Source: Asparagus officinalis (Eukaryota; Streptophyta; Magnoliopsida; Asparagales; Asparagaceae). From it: a stretch of DNA of 64,000 nt. A program made the translations under genes and the position numbers. A model generated the notes under the pieces. That model ran no database searches. It saw nothing but the letters and a program-made list of their open reading frames with translations, and was not told the origin of the DNA. The stretch is taken from positions 60,567,116-60,631,115 of the forward strand of contig NC_033795.1 of NCBI RefSeq assembly GCF_001876935.1. The letters run 5' to 3'. Below are positions 1-10,726 of this stretch, piece by piece (the first letter of the stretch is position 1; each line of letters begins with the position of its first letter).

Positions 1-17
1 ACCGAGCATAGAAAACC

Positions 18-200
18 AGGCTGGGCAGCCCGGACCCGGAGCTCGGCCCGGCCGCAACGGTCACCTTGGGTGACTGTTGCGGGCAAAAGCCGGCCCGGCC
101 CNNNNNNNNNNNNNNNNNNNCTTTTGGTAAAAACAGTCAAATTGGCCGGGCCGGGCGTAACGGTCAAATTGACCGTTTTGACCATTTTGCCCCTAAAAAC
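18..200. repeat. hAT terminal and subterminal repeats
   Basis: The stretch starts with CAGGCTGGGCAGCCCGG, plausible as a hAT terminal inverted repeat, and continues with repeated GGCCCGGCC and AACGGTCA motifs in both orientations. Positions 159-177 form a 19-bp dyad, AACGGTCAAATTGACCGTT. Clusters of short motifs just inside the ends are typical transposase-binding regions of hAT elements. The exact end is inferred, because the partner terminus is missing and 19 unknown bases lie inside. Confidence 0.45.
102..120. other. Assembly gap (19 N)
   Basis: Run of N inside the GC-rich, dyad-rich hAT end; probably a stretch that was hard to sequence or assemble. Confidence 0.99.
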
Positions 201-256
201 GGTCAAAAACGGCTATTTTGTGAGGTTTTTTGGTCATTTGTCTAGGAGGCTGTCAC

Positions 257-265
257 TATAAATAG
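257..265 (+). promoter_or_regulatory. TATA box of the hAT transposase
   Basis: TATAAATAG lies 114 bp upstream of the ATG at 379. A CT-rich leader with repeated CTCTTATAC/CTCTCTAAT motifs (about 300-370) fills the space, as in many plant 5' UTRs. Confidence 0.75.
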
Positions 266-378
266 AGGGGGTTTCACTTCTTTTCCTCACACCAAAACTC
301 ATCTACTTCTCTCTAATACTCTCTTATACAATCTTATACTCTCTAATAATCTCTTATACTTTCTAATCCTTCCATCAA

Positions 379-2337
379 ATGGCTTCCGAATCTGATTATG
401 AAGAGCAAAACCTATCTCCTATCGATCTTGAAATGAGTCCTCCTATAACAACTACTCCTACCGATCCTACCGGTGTTAATCTCGAATCCGGTGGCGACAA
501 ATTTGCACCAAGAGCTCCTAAAAGGCTGAGATCCGATGTGTGGAATTTTTTTGAGAAGACAGACGTCACCAAGGATGAACACGGTAGGATCCTCATCCAG
601 AAGGCTAAATGTGCGTTGTGCGGCCAGACTTTCCAAGCTCATCATAAGAGCGGCACCAACCACCTCAAACGCCATATAGAAAAACACAACAAAGGCTAGA
701 ATCTTCAAGATGATATCCGACAATCTATGATTTCACAATCCTCTTCTTCTGGTAGTCTCGGTAGTTAGAATTATGACACTGCCCGAGCCAGAAAATGCGT
801 AATCGGGTTTATCATTCTTAAAAACCTTCCTTTTAAATTAGTAGAAGATGATGAGTTTGAAGATATGTTTAGAGATGGTTTTTATCCCGCATTTATAAAA
901 TTTTCTCGTCAAACTTGTCAATGTGAAATTTTAAAACATTATCGGGAGGAACAAGAAAAAGTAATTTCTTATTTTAAAAATTTAAACTATAGTTTTTCTT
1001 TAACTTCTGATATTTGGACATCTAGAGTACAAACTGGTAATTTATGTATCACAACACAGTGGATTGATGAAAATTAATAAATGTTTAAAAGAGTTGTTTC
1101 CTTTATTACAATTGAAGAACCACATACTGGTATTAATATTGCAAATTTAATAATTGAAGAACTTATAAAACTAGAAATCGATCAAAGAATATTTTCTCTT
1201 TCACTAGATAATGCAAGTAATAACATTATATCTGATGATTTTATCAAAATAACTCTATCATTGCCATGTCATGGTGATCTTTTTCATATTAGATATATCT
1301 GTTATATTTTAAATTTAATTGTTTAAAATACATTTACTGAAATTAAACCCATGATAGAAAAGGTTAGAACAGTTGCTAATATGCATAATGCTTCTGAGCA
1401 AAGAATTAAAAGATGAAAATAATTTTGCAAAAGAAAAAATTATAAGCCCAGACTAATTCCAAAAGATGTTGACCATAGGTGGAATTCCACAAATGCAATG
1501 TTAAGTGTGACAATAGAATATAATGAAATTATAAATGATTTTATAAATTATTATGCTTCTAGTTCTAGCTCTAGTAGCACTTATGGAATAACTGAAGATG
1601 AATGGACAATTATAAGTAATTTAAATGAGATGTTACAAGTTTTTTATGATGCTATAATGTTATTATCTGGCTGTTATTATCCATCTATTACTTTAATTGC
1701 TTTACAAATTTTAAATATTCAATTTTTTTTAACAAATATCGTATGAATGATACTTTTGGAGCTATAATTTTTCAAATGGAGAGCAAATTTAATAAGTATT
1801 TTAGGCCTATTCCTTATATTTTTGGTTTGGGGGCTCTTATTGATCAATGTTTGAAGGATATTGCCCTTCAAAGTTTGTTACAATCATTGTATAGTAGACA
1901 AATTATAGACTTAGATGATGGATCCACCCTTACTGTTACTTCTCATCATTTAGCGATTAGAAATTATTTTTAAATCTTATATGATGAGTATGTAGCTAGA
2001 CATGGTGTAGCTACATAACAGTCTACAGCTTTGATGCCTTCGAACTCAGGCGAGGTAAAAGTGTAAGTTTTAATAGGTATGCAATGGTAGCTGAGCTAAC
2101 TGGTGGATCTGGACTTGGATCATCATTAGAGGTTTCTAAAATAGATGGATATTTATCTGCTTCTTTAGTTAAATGTCAAGGAAATGCTTTAGATATTTTA
2201 CAATGGTGGAGAGTATATGGATCAGTTTCACATCCTATATTTTCCATCATAGTTCGTGACTTACTAACAATACAGGTTTCGACGGTAACTTCGGAATCCG
2301 TTTTCAGCACATCAATGTTTACGTCAGGAACAAGTTT
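379..2337 (+). pseudogene. hAT transposase with BED zinc finger, broken
   Basis: Residues 1-106 are a DNA-binding N-terminus with a BED finger: a W-N-F-F start, then Cys-x2-Cys (CALC) and His-x4-His (HLKRH). After an in-frame TAG at 697 the same frame continues with stops at 766, 1075, 1078, 1324 and two near 1415-1422. It shows transposase core motifs (SLTSDIWTS, then LDNASNN, then a C-H-x-L-N-like motif at 1290-1320 and WNST near 1485). A frameshift near 1720-1743, at a T run, leads to the DUF4413-like part (FNKYFRPIPYIFG). The C-terminal dimerisation motif (LDILQWWRV, then SESVFS) lies at 2190-2310. Breaks up to 1.7 kb are nonsense changes rather than indels. The protein stops abruptly at the LTR at 2338. 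Confidence 0.85.
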
Positions 2338-3353
2338 TGTTGTAGAATTCATTATAACTGTTTATCAATTACAATGAATACAAAAGAGTGAGCTTCGTAC
2401 TTTGTAAAACTACTCTTTATAATAAAAATCAAATTACAAACTCCTTAGAAACAAACACAGGATCGTTGTTTAGATCGCTGCTTGCGCGGGATCTTTGCCT
2501 GTGCCGGGGGTGCGTTAGCCCGTGGACCACCCAATCACGGATTCTGATTGAATCGTGAAGGTTTTGGGGATTCTTCCTTCGTTTAGAAGCAAGAATAGAG
2601 TCAGTGAATATCTTATCGAAGTAAGATGAACGAAGCAAGAATAGAGTCAGTGAATATCTTATCGAAGTAAGATGAACACTCTTCTCAAGATCAAGTCAAA
2701 GCTTAGATCTTAAGGAACCTCCTAATTGTTGGAAGGAGATGAGCTCTTGAAATTCGCCCAAGCCTCTCTGCTCTCTGTCCTTGATTTCTTGTGTAAAGAG
2801 GTATTTATAGGGATAGGGGTGCACAACAGGGGAAACGGAAACAATATAACTGACCAGAGAAATTCTCTTTGGGCGCGACAGCCATCACTGACGCGGCCTT
2901 TAGCGCGTCAGTCTACGCTGCCACCCCCCAGCCATATTTTCATCATGCTTGAAACCATCCTCCCACGACTTTTAATCATTTTTTTTGTGGTTTAACCGGT
3001 TGTCCACGTCAGCACACGTTTCTTATTTTTTATTATGGCACCACGTGGACTTTTAAAAAATCATCGCATAACTATTTTAGAACTTGCATGGCAGCTCCCC
3101 ATAGCTCGCGCGACACCATGTACTGCCGCGGCTATGCACGACAGCAATCACTGCCGCGGCTATGCGCGACAGCAATCACTGGTGCGCCCACATGTGGCAG
3201 TTTGCGTTGTTCTATGAATTTTGTGTTGATTCACAGATCCTTTTGCTTCCTTTGGTCTTGTATGATCTCCCATGACTTAGATAATGGCGTTTATCATCTT
3301 CTCTTTATCTTAAGCAGTATTTGAATGTCCATAAGCATTTTTTGATACCTACA
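2338..3353 (-). repeat. T1 3' LTR
   Basis: Plus-strand ends TGTTGTAGAATTC...ACCTACA, 1016 bp, followed inward by a GGAGGGGGTATC polypurine tract on the minus strand. It is homologous to the LTRs at 46430-47230, 58900-59396 and 4832-6765 (shared blocks around the text GTGGACCACC and the TATA region). The five bases outside are AGTTT; the partner duplication is not present because the other end of T1 is gone. Confidence 0.85.
2802..2912 (-). promoter_or_regulatory. T1 LTR promoter: TATA box plus upstream palindrome
   Basis: TATTTATA at 2802-2809 reads TATAAATA on the minus strand. Some 78-103 bp upstream (2887-2912) lie 9-bp inverted arms, ACTGACGCG and CGCGTCAGT, separated by 8 bp. Further up, at 3114-3185, a unit of about 32 bp with GCCGCGGCTATGC is repeated in tandem. 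This is the Tat version of the palindrome cluster seen in the other LTRs of the window. Confidence 0.6.
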
Positions 3354-3369
3354 GATACCCCCTCCAAAG
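3354..3369 (-). other. T1 polypurine tract
   Basis: Reverse complement reads CTTTGGAGGGGGTATC and directly abuts the LTR end TGTAGG. The same tract sits at 47231-47246 and 59397-59412. It primes plus-strand DNA synthesis in reverse transcription. Confidence 0.85.
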
Positions 3370-4020
3370 TATTTCAAACTTATTCTTTTACTGAAGAGTC
3401 TGGGATACTTTGGATAAGATAGGTCTTATTTGTAATCTCTTCAGTGCTTAGTTGAGGAGATCGTGTAGAAGGACCTGTGAACGACTTCAACTCTTGACTT
3501 CTTCTTCTTTTAGTCTACCCAGTGCTTTGTAGAATAGCTAAAATTCTTCTGGTGCTGCATTTATCGCTTGACCGTTATCGAAGTCTTGAACTGAAATTAG
3601 TGCTTTGATTTGCAATTTTAGTTCTTGTTACTGAACCAATATCAGACTGATTGTCGACGCATTGGCCTTCATGAGGACATAGTTTATACTCATAGACCTA
3701 TCGGAGTTCTCAGGAAATAGTTTAACCTCGTATACCCGTTGGAGGGTTCAAGGAGATGCAGTTTATACTCATATACCCATCGGAGTTCTTGGGTATGCAT
3801 TCCAAATACAATGGGAAGTGTACATATGCGAATACATTTAGAATCACTGCGTGCACGTGATGCTTTTGCGCGTCGGTGTCGACTGACACGTTCACGCGCG
3901 TTAGTGGATAGCGCGTTAGCTTTGACCACCGCACACAGAAGCTTTTAGTCGGGTTTAAAAAACAAACCCTAGGCCTTTTCGGGTCATTTTTCCCCGCTCT
4001 TCTTAGTTCGAACCTTTCAT
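3370..4020. other. Tat non-coding zone between LTR and antisense gene
   Basis: No credible protein. The first 100 bp match the same zone in T2 and T3. At 3676-3790 a box close to GTTTATACTCATATACC-x-TCGGAGT occurs three times; single or multiple copies also sit at 47610-47645, 59884-59930 and 62226-62345. Confidence 0.6.
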
Positions 4021-4279
4021 CCTATAAAAGTATCCTTTGACTCTTCACTTCCTTCATCTCTTCATATTCGAGTGATTTTATTCGAATGACACTTAGGTTT
4101 TTTTATTGATCTTCTCAGATTCGAGCAGGCTCTTTTCAAGTTTGGTTCCACTTTGATTTGTGGTAAAACCGAACCCATATCATCCATATTAGTTTGTTTT
4201 TCTCCTTTTTTGTGTTTGAGATCTCGCCAAAACCCTAACTTCCTTATATTTTCTAGGTCAGAAATCCTTCTTTTTCACT
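4021..4279 (+). promoter_or_regulatory. Promoter and leader of the T1 antisense gene
   Basis: CCTATAAAAG at 4021-4030 is a good plant TATA box on the plus strand, opposite to T1. It is followed by a CT-rich leader (CTTCACTTCCTTCATCTC) and a pyrimidine tract with TTTTCTAGGTCAG before the ATG at 4280, which may be a leader-intron acceptor. The context suggests that the antisense gene was transcribed from its own promoter, not from the LTR. Confidence 0.6.
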
Positions 4280-4544
4280 ATGTCACCCAAGAGATCTAGG
4301 GTTCCCAAGGGAAAATCTGTAGCCCAAGCGTCAGAGGAGATGGAGGCCGCTGCTACATCATTTGGAGGTAATTTTTTTAACTTTTCTTCGTCAAAAATTG
4401 ATGCTTTTGCTTATATAACCTCGTTTGTCTCCTTTGAGAGTCATCCGGGAAGAGTCGATGTCCTCCTTCGAGAGGATTGATACTATAAAACACATATCTT
4501 GTTTAATCAAGATATGTATCACGGCCAAGATACAAGTTTTTTCT

Positions 4545-4700
4545 CAAATTCGTGGCTTTTCAAAGCTATCGGTAACGAGAAGTTCCCAAAAGAATGCTAT
4601 ATGGTATATTCTTAGGGATAACCCAGTTACTACGAAAAAGTGATGAATAAGAAACTCCCATTTGGACTCTGAATGTCCAAAGGGTGAAACGTATCTCATT
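4545..4700 (+). repeat. Inverted fragment of Tat repeat block
   Basis: The reverse complement of this stretch resembles 11655-11790 of T1 itself, including the GGGTTATCCCTAAGAATA hairpin unit and the GACATTCAGAGTCCAA text. It sits in the first intron of the antisense gene, between 4440 and the solo LTR at 4832, and shows a local inversion or a second Tat fragment. Bases 4368-4440 are the remaining intron 1; 4701-4831 show no further recognisable content. Confidence 0.6.
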
Positions 4701-4831
4701 GTCAAAATCAAATTCACCAAACTCCAAGCACTCTTTTGCTGAGACAAGATTTGATCACTTCGTTGGATCTATCTTCCCTCACAAAAAACTCCCACTGTGA
4801 TCGCCAGTTTGTTTTTATCAAAAGTTGATGC

Positions 4832-6765
4832 TATTGTGGAATTCATTATATCTTCGATCGATTACAACGAATTCGAAAGAAAATAGTCTTTTTATAAGAC
4901 TTCTTTTACACAATAAAATGAAAATTACAACTCTCTAGAAAATAACACAGAAATTGTTTATCGATTCCTGTTTTGTGGGACTTTGCCTGTGCTGGGAGTG
5001 CTTTGGCTCATGGACCACCAAATCACAAATTGTAAAGGGGTTTATGGATTCTTTCTTCATTTATCAAAGTAAGAATTTGAAGCGAATATCTTATCGATAT
5101 AAGATGTTCACTCTTTCAAAGATCAAGTCAGAGCTTAGTTCTCTAGGAATCACTAAGAGCTTTAGAACCAGTTATGAGGAATGAAGACTCTCTCTTTTAC
5201 TCCAGTTCACCAAAAAAAGCTTAAGCTTCTTTGCTCCAATCTGTTCTCCCTCCGGATCTCGTGCATAGGAAGGTATTTATAGGGATATAGATACATAACT
5301 GTTGAAATGGGGGCCAAATAATCGACTAGCCATCCTTCCTTTGGGCGCGTCAGCCATAGGTGACGCGGCTGAAGAAATACCCTTTTGGGCGCGGCAGTCG
5401 CCACTGCCGCGGCCAAAGGAGCGGTTACTATCCAGTTTGTAACTGTCATCCCACGACTTTAAACTCCTTAAATGCCACCATTTTTGTGGATAGTGGGCAT
5501 GATTTTAGCTTGTAACTGCTTCTCCCATGTTCATAAATGATCCCCAGCAGTTAATAAGCTATGTGGGCCGCACGAAACTCAAGAAAACTATCAAAAATAA
5601 TATTTTTAGCTTCTCAGTGTGCGCGGCAGTGAACGGTGACGCGCATTGCCGTGGCAGTTTCCACTGCAGCGCACCTCTTGAGTATTTTAGCTCTAACTTC
5701 TTCGTCCAATGTCGGAATAAGGTGATCCAAGATGCGTTGGAAAGCTAACGAAGAGATATACAACTTTTGTCTTTTTATCTTTTTAGATTTGGATCGTATT
5801 ATGGCTTAAAATATCATGTATTGTCGCGGTAGCTACCACTGTCGCGCACCTTCGAGGCAGTTTGTGTTATCTCAGATATTTTGGCTCTAACTCCCTCGTT
5901 CGATATCAGAATGAGGTGATCCAAGATACGTTGGAAAGCTAGCGAAGAGATCTACAACTTTCCATAGGTGTATATCTCTCTTTACTTGAGCATCATCTTC
6001 CACTTCCGCGCCTATGCGCGTCAGTGTACACTGCCGCGCACCTCCAAGACAGTTTACGACCTCTCGGGTATTTTGGTTCTAACTCCCTCGTCCGATATCG
6101 AAATGAGGTAATCCAAGATGCGTTAGAAAGCTAGAGAATAGCTCTACATCTTTACATAGGTGCGGCACTCTCTTTACTTATGCTTCACCTTCCACTACTG
6201 CGCCTATGCGCATCAGTATACACTACTGCGCACATCCGAGGCAATTTGCGACCTCTTGGGTATTTTGGCTCTAACTCCCTCGTTCGGTATCAGAATAAGG
6301 TGATCCAAGATGCGTTGGAAAGCTAGAGAAGAGATATATAACTTTCCATAGGCACGACACTCTATTTACTTTCCTGTCACCTTCCACTATCGCGTCTATG
6401 CGCATTAGTGTACACTATCGTGCACCTCCGAGGCAGTTTGCGACCTCTCGAGTATTTTGGCTCTAACTCGCTCGTCCGATATCAGAATGAGGTGATCCAA
6501 GATGTGTTTGAAAGCTAGCAAAGAGATCTACAACTTTCCATAGGTATGCCACTCTGTTTGTGTGCACAACACCTTCCACTACCACACCTATGCGCGTCAG
6601 TGTTCCTTGTCATGGGTATTCATATTGTTCTTCTATGTTATTTTACCTGTTCCTTTGCTTCTTTTAGCTTTGGATGATCCTCTCTGACTTAGATAATAAC
6701 ATTCATTATCTTCTCTTTTTCTTGAGCTATATCTGAATATCTATACGTATTTTTAGATGCCTACA
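4832..6765 (-). repeat. Solo Tat LTR with internal tandem array
   Basis: The left edge TATTGTGGAATTC corresponds to TGTTGTAGAATTC of the T1 LTR and the right edge ends ATGCCTACA. No polypurine tract or internal sequence follows, so this is a solo LTR or LTR fragment. It is 1934 bp, about twice T1's LTR, because of the array at 5655-6600. A minus-strand TATA box lies at 5274-5281. The 8-bp AGTTGATG occurs just outside both ends (4823-4830 and 6769-6776) but is shifted from the expected duplication positions, so the insertion footprint is uncertain. Confidence 0.75.
5655..6600. repeat. Tandem array, five units of about 191 bp
   Basis: The landmark GCGCACCT-x-CGAGGCAGTTTG recurs near 5655, 5845, 6038, 6229 and 6420. 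Each unit also holds GGTGATCCAAGATGCGTTGG, a conserved AAAGCTAG-x-GAAGAGAT block, and an inverted CTATGCGCGTCAGTGTACACT segment. Units differ by scattered substitutions, so the array is not very young. It lies upstream (minus strand) of the solo LTR's TATA box, in U3. Confidence 0.85.
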
Positions 6766-9610
6766 ATTAGTTGATGTGGAGAGGCCTGGTACGAGTCGGA
6801 CCTGCCTTGACACTGGGTGCTTTGATTGGCTAGTGAACATTAGGCCGGGTTATCTGATTTGTCGAGTGAAAAATTGTTGTTACATAGAACTGTATCTGTC
6901 ATGTAGGTTTGTACAATAACGCGGGCACGATCAAATATATATCGGGAACCTAAATCTAGGATTTCGGGCTTACGGCGGCTTGGTGGATGGTGTTCGAGCG
7001 TGGATGTGGAGTATTACAGGTTGTACTGGCGCTAGATTTAGCCTTTCGGTCACTGAATGCTAATTAGAGATGACCTTCTTATGTTGCTGTTGGTTATTAG
7101 CGACCAATGAACCTATTCCAGTGAAGCCAATTGCAGAGTTGACGGCCGAGGCAACAGCTCCGATCGCTACCCGAATGGTTTATGAAACCGAGTACCAGAA
7201 GAGAAAAGGAAAAGAACCCGCTGGTCCTTCCAGTAATAGGGAACAAGGGAGGGAATTCCTTTCTTTCTGGAGAAGAAGGCTTAGATGTAAATGTCGCCAG
7301 TGATAAGGATGAGGCGGCGGACAATGACGAAGAAGATCTTAGCACAGGTTTGTCAGAGTCCTTTTTCGAAGAGTTGTTAGATCTGGCAATCACCGATCAA
7401 ATTCGCCGACTCATGACCAGAAAAAGGTGGAAAGCTTTACCCATTTATCCTCACAAAATATTTATTGAAATTCCAGGTGTAGGTTCTAAAGAGGGAGAGG
7501 AAGTGAGAGGTCATCCTGTTGCCCGCACTTGCTCTCGGACCGTGACCCAGATTAATCCGATAGTTGAATCACGCATTGACTCTACACTGAATAGGCATGC
7601 GGATCTTGACGAGGTGCGGCCTTTTAAGCACCAGAAGATGATTTTTAGATGACGTGTTGCATCGTCAGTTTCCAGCGTAGAACCACTCAGCGATACACTT
7701 GTTGTTGGGGAAGGTAACGCTTCAACTCTTTGCCGTCTTTTGATTCCTTCCCCTACGAGACTTAGTGAATTTGCATTTTAGGGGTCGTGACTAGAGTGAG
7801 GTCGTTTATGATTCTCCTTCTCCCGATTTTGATTCATTTCAAGAGCCTAACCCCCTTGCACCCAGTGCACGAAGCTGCCCTCGATGAGCCCGATGACATT
7901 GCAGCGGTTATGATTGTTGAAACCAATGGAGGTACTAAGGTAGGACCTGGTTCGTCCATAACGGTGTTCAACCCAGGTACATCTAACGCCGGTAGTACAC
8001 CTTTCAAATGGTGATTTTGGGAATTGACTAATTCAGAATTCGTGCCTCCGTTAATTGTTTCTATGCTTTTGGCTCTTTTAGAAAAACTCTAATAAATAGG
8101 CATTAACACTGGGATTGCGGAACCCGCTGCCGTTAATGAAGGTAAGTCCAAATCGTCTTTGTTGTGGATTCTCTATTTCTCTTCTCACATCTTAAAATTC
8201 AAACTCTCCTATAGATATTCCTATGGAGAATTCAGATAACGAGGATCCCTTTCATGATATCGCCTTTGAGGCATCAGATGACCGTTCATCTGATCCGGTA
8301 CCGATCCCTTTGGTATCTAGCGATAGGCGGTTTGACGATACATTGTTGGAACAAACTCGTCATGAGACCGTCGAAGCGCCTACCGAGCTTGGTTCCTCTA
8401 CAGGTATAAATTTTATCCTTTTTTGACAATTACTCCTATTTCAAATTTACTTAACTGTAGGGTAGTTTCACTTGTAGGACCAGTCGTCAAGATTGATGCA
8501 GCCACCACTGTTGAGATGTCCGTCGCTCAAAAGGGTCTTGATTTTCAGCAAGTGGCAAGAGCTATCGTACAAGCTCAATCATCAATTGTCCTGACTCATC
8601 TTTCGTCCTCAATGACTGAAATGACTATCGCAGGCACGAGGACTACTCCGGTTGAACAAGTTGTCAGACCAACTAAGAAAGTTGATACATCGACAGCTGC
8701 CTCCCTTGCAACGCCTCCACCAGTTCATGAGGTTGGCAGATGGAACCAAATGCTGGAAATCCAACTGAGGAAACTTCTGCTAGTATTAGTAAGCTCTACC
8801 CCGATACTTGGAGATATTTGAGTCAGTATTCCAAAGTATTTGACTCTTACTTTTCCTTGCAGGGATATCGTCTTAACTTCATGATCTTTTCAAAACGCTG
8901 TTACTAGATGAGATTCGAATCAGGTTGTCCTCTGCATGGAAGTTAGCAACTTTTACACTTTCATGGGCAAGATGATCGATAAGCTCCTCCATAGTGGGGT
9001 CTCTTTCCGTCAATTCAGGCCACTTCTTGATCTAAAATTGATCCCAATAGAGAAAATTAGATCACCGCACTTAGCCAAAGCTGTCGCTGATGATTTGAAC
9101 CGTCTAGAACTTGATTTTCAAAGACTTAAAGAGTTTCGAGATACAAGTGTTTCTTCATATATAACTACCCAGATGGAATCCCGACTACAAACGTGGCGCG
9201 ATGCGGAGGCATTAGTTGGACCTGAGGTCTAAACACGCCAGAGCAAAGTGGACAAGATGAAAGCTGTCCTTACTGATAAGTTACAAACTCTACACAATAT
9301 CGAGTCTTCCCTTGCGTCAAGTATCGGCAAAATAGCGTGACTTAAATAGGAGCTTCAAGCGGAAGAAGAAGCTTGGGAAATTTTAGAAGTGGCCAGAGTT
9401 GACGAAGAACGCGGTCGAGAGATGGTGTCTAGAGAGTTAGAACTTTCGAAACAGGAGCTGATCAAAGCGAAAGAAGAGGCTGCAAAGATGTTAGCTGTTA
9501 ATGAGGAGTCTATGAAGGTTACATTGCAGGGTAAGCTCGAACAAGCTTATACAGAGGAGTTGTCTAAGTTAGAGCAACAAGTCCGTAGTCACAAGATCGA
9601 CGTAGACTGA

Positions 9611-10350
9611 TTGTAACTCTTGTATCCACCAACTCAAATTTCATCAATAGAAAATGTTTCCTTTTCGCTCATGATGTCTCATTCTGTTCGGAATAAACGA
9701 CCATAATACTTATACGATTTTTGGCAAACCCTCAACCATCAACAGATTTGATGAGCCTTTACCGATTACCATTTGAATCGGGCTAGCATGCGGATTGTCT
9801 AAATCTGTTCTGTATGTAATGTTATGCTAAGAGAGTTAACTCTCTTAGTGCTGTGATATTGAATATGTAGACTTTATCTTTCTCATAGGAGTAGACTACT
9901 CGGCAATGCGTGTTAGCCGCTGACTTAACTCTTCTTAGGCTTCGGGATAAAATTCTCCAGACTCGGATTCTGGTGTCTTTTTCAATCAGAGAAAGACTAA
10001 ACCGGCGACGTGTATTAGACGTATACTTAAGATTTTTGGCAAATCCTCAGCCATCAATAGATTTGATGTGCCTTTACCGACTACCATTTGAATCGGGCTA
10101 GCACGTAAATTATTAGAACCCATTTCACATGTGACGTTGTGCTAAGAGAGTTAATTCTCTTAGATTTAATGCTATGACTTCGGATGAATAGACTTTTTCC
10201 TTGTCACAGGAATAGACTACCCGGCAACGTGTGTTAGGCGCTGACTTATCTCTTCTTAGGCTTTGGTATAAAATTCCCCGTACGTGAAGTGTACGGATTT
10301 AGAGTTAAGAATTGTGTCTTTTCTAAGGGTAAAGACAAACCCAGTATTAG
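9611..10350. repeat. Tat repeat block, T1 copy
   Basis: Two full long units begin near 9718 and 10026 with TTTTTGGCAAACCCTCAACC-like text, then ACCGATTACCATTTGAATCGG, a GGATTG...GTTCTGTATGT segment and GTGCTAAGAGAGTTAA. Short CGGCAACGTGTGTTAGGCGC-type units, each ending in a GGGATAAAATTCCC-like box, are interspersed. Homologous blocks lie at 49665-50530 and 60085-61370. No protein is encoded. 9611-9717 is the presumptive 3' UTR of the antisense gene. Confidence 0.8.
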
Positions 10351-10605
10351 AGAGGAAGAATATTATATTCTCAAGACTGGCGAGGAAGAATTTTATATTC
10401 TATCTTCATGTCTTCTTTTAGGGTAAAGAGGAATCCCCAGTGAAAGAGAAAGAATTTTATATTCTATCTCCCAAACTGAAAATGAAGAATTTTATATTCT
10501 ATCTCCAGTTCTTCTTCTAGGGTAAAAAGGAATCCCCAGTGGAAGATGATGAATTTTATATTCTATCTCCTAAACTAAAGAGGAAGAATTTTATATTCTA
10601 TCTCC
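10351..10605. repeat. Six AGAAT-TTTAT-ATTCT hairpin repeats (T1)
   Basis: A motif close to GGAAGAATTTTATATTCTAT, with AGAAT/ATTCT arms, occurs six times at spacings of about 30-60 bp. T2 has three copies (50570-50690) and T3 two (61430-61490). Copies of GTGGGATCTCCACTCCGAGAATC-like text follow in all three elements. The role is unknown; the position between pol end and antisense gene end is constant. Confidence 0.8.
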
Positions 10606-10726
10606 AGTTACAAAGGATGCTCGAGGTGGGATCTCTACCCCCAGAATCTAAAAAGGTAAAACTAAGAGTGAGATCTCCACTCCGAGAATCGGAAAGGTTC
10701 AAGCAACCCTAACTTTTATAGGATTG

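Larger units (their letters stand above)
1..2337 (+). mobile_element. Degenerate hAT transposon, 3' end cut off
   Basis: GC-rich terminal region, TATA box, BED finger, transposase core and the C-terminal hAT dimerisation motif follow one another in the order usual for plant Ac/RICESLEEPER-type elements. The right end is missing: at 2338 the sequence passes straight into a Tat LTR, so the LTR element landed inside or at the end of the transposase gene. The left end probably lies near position 18. The transposase is broken by several stops and at least one frameshift, so the copy cannot move by itself. Only one end is present, so no target-site duplication can be tested. Confidence 0.85.
4280..9610 (+). 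pseudogene. Antisense multi-exon gene of T1, degenerate
   Basis: Exon 1 (4280-4367) encodes a basic N-terminus starting MSPKRSRVPKGK and ends with a phase-1 donor G|GTAAT. The gene is then split by an inverted Tat fragment and a solo LTR. It resumes at about 6782 with a frame containing CWLLATNEPIPVKPI, which matches T2 at 47660-47740. Donors and acceptors recur at 7347/7348, 8141/8142, 8214/8215, 8403/8404, 8477/8478 and 8862/8863. The exon 8215-8403 is 189 nt and open. The last exon (8863-9610) encodes a Glu/Lys/Leu-rich coiled coil but has stops at 9230 and near 9342 and 9351, and a frameshift lies near 7185-7250. The function is unknown. Antisense ORFs in this position are known from Tat elements. 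Confidence 0.6.

Noticed and set aside
4823..6776. Target duplication AGTTGATG around the solo LTR
   Set aside because: It is 8 bp, not 5, and separated from the LTR ends by one and three bases; it could be chance, so it is not used as proof.
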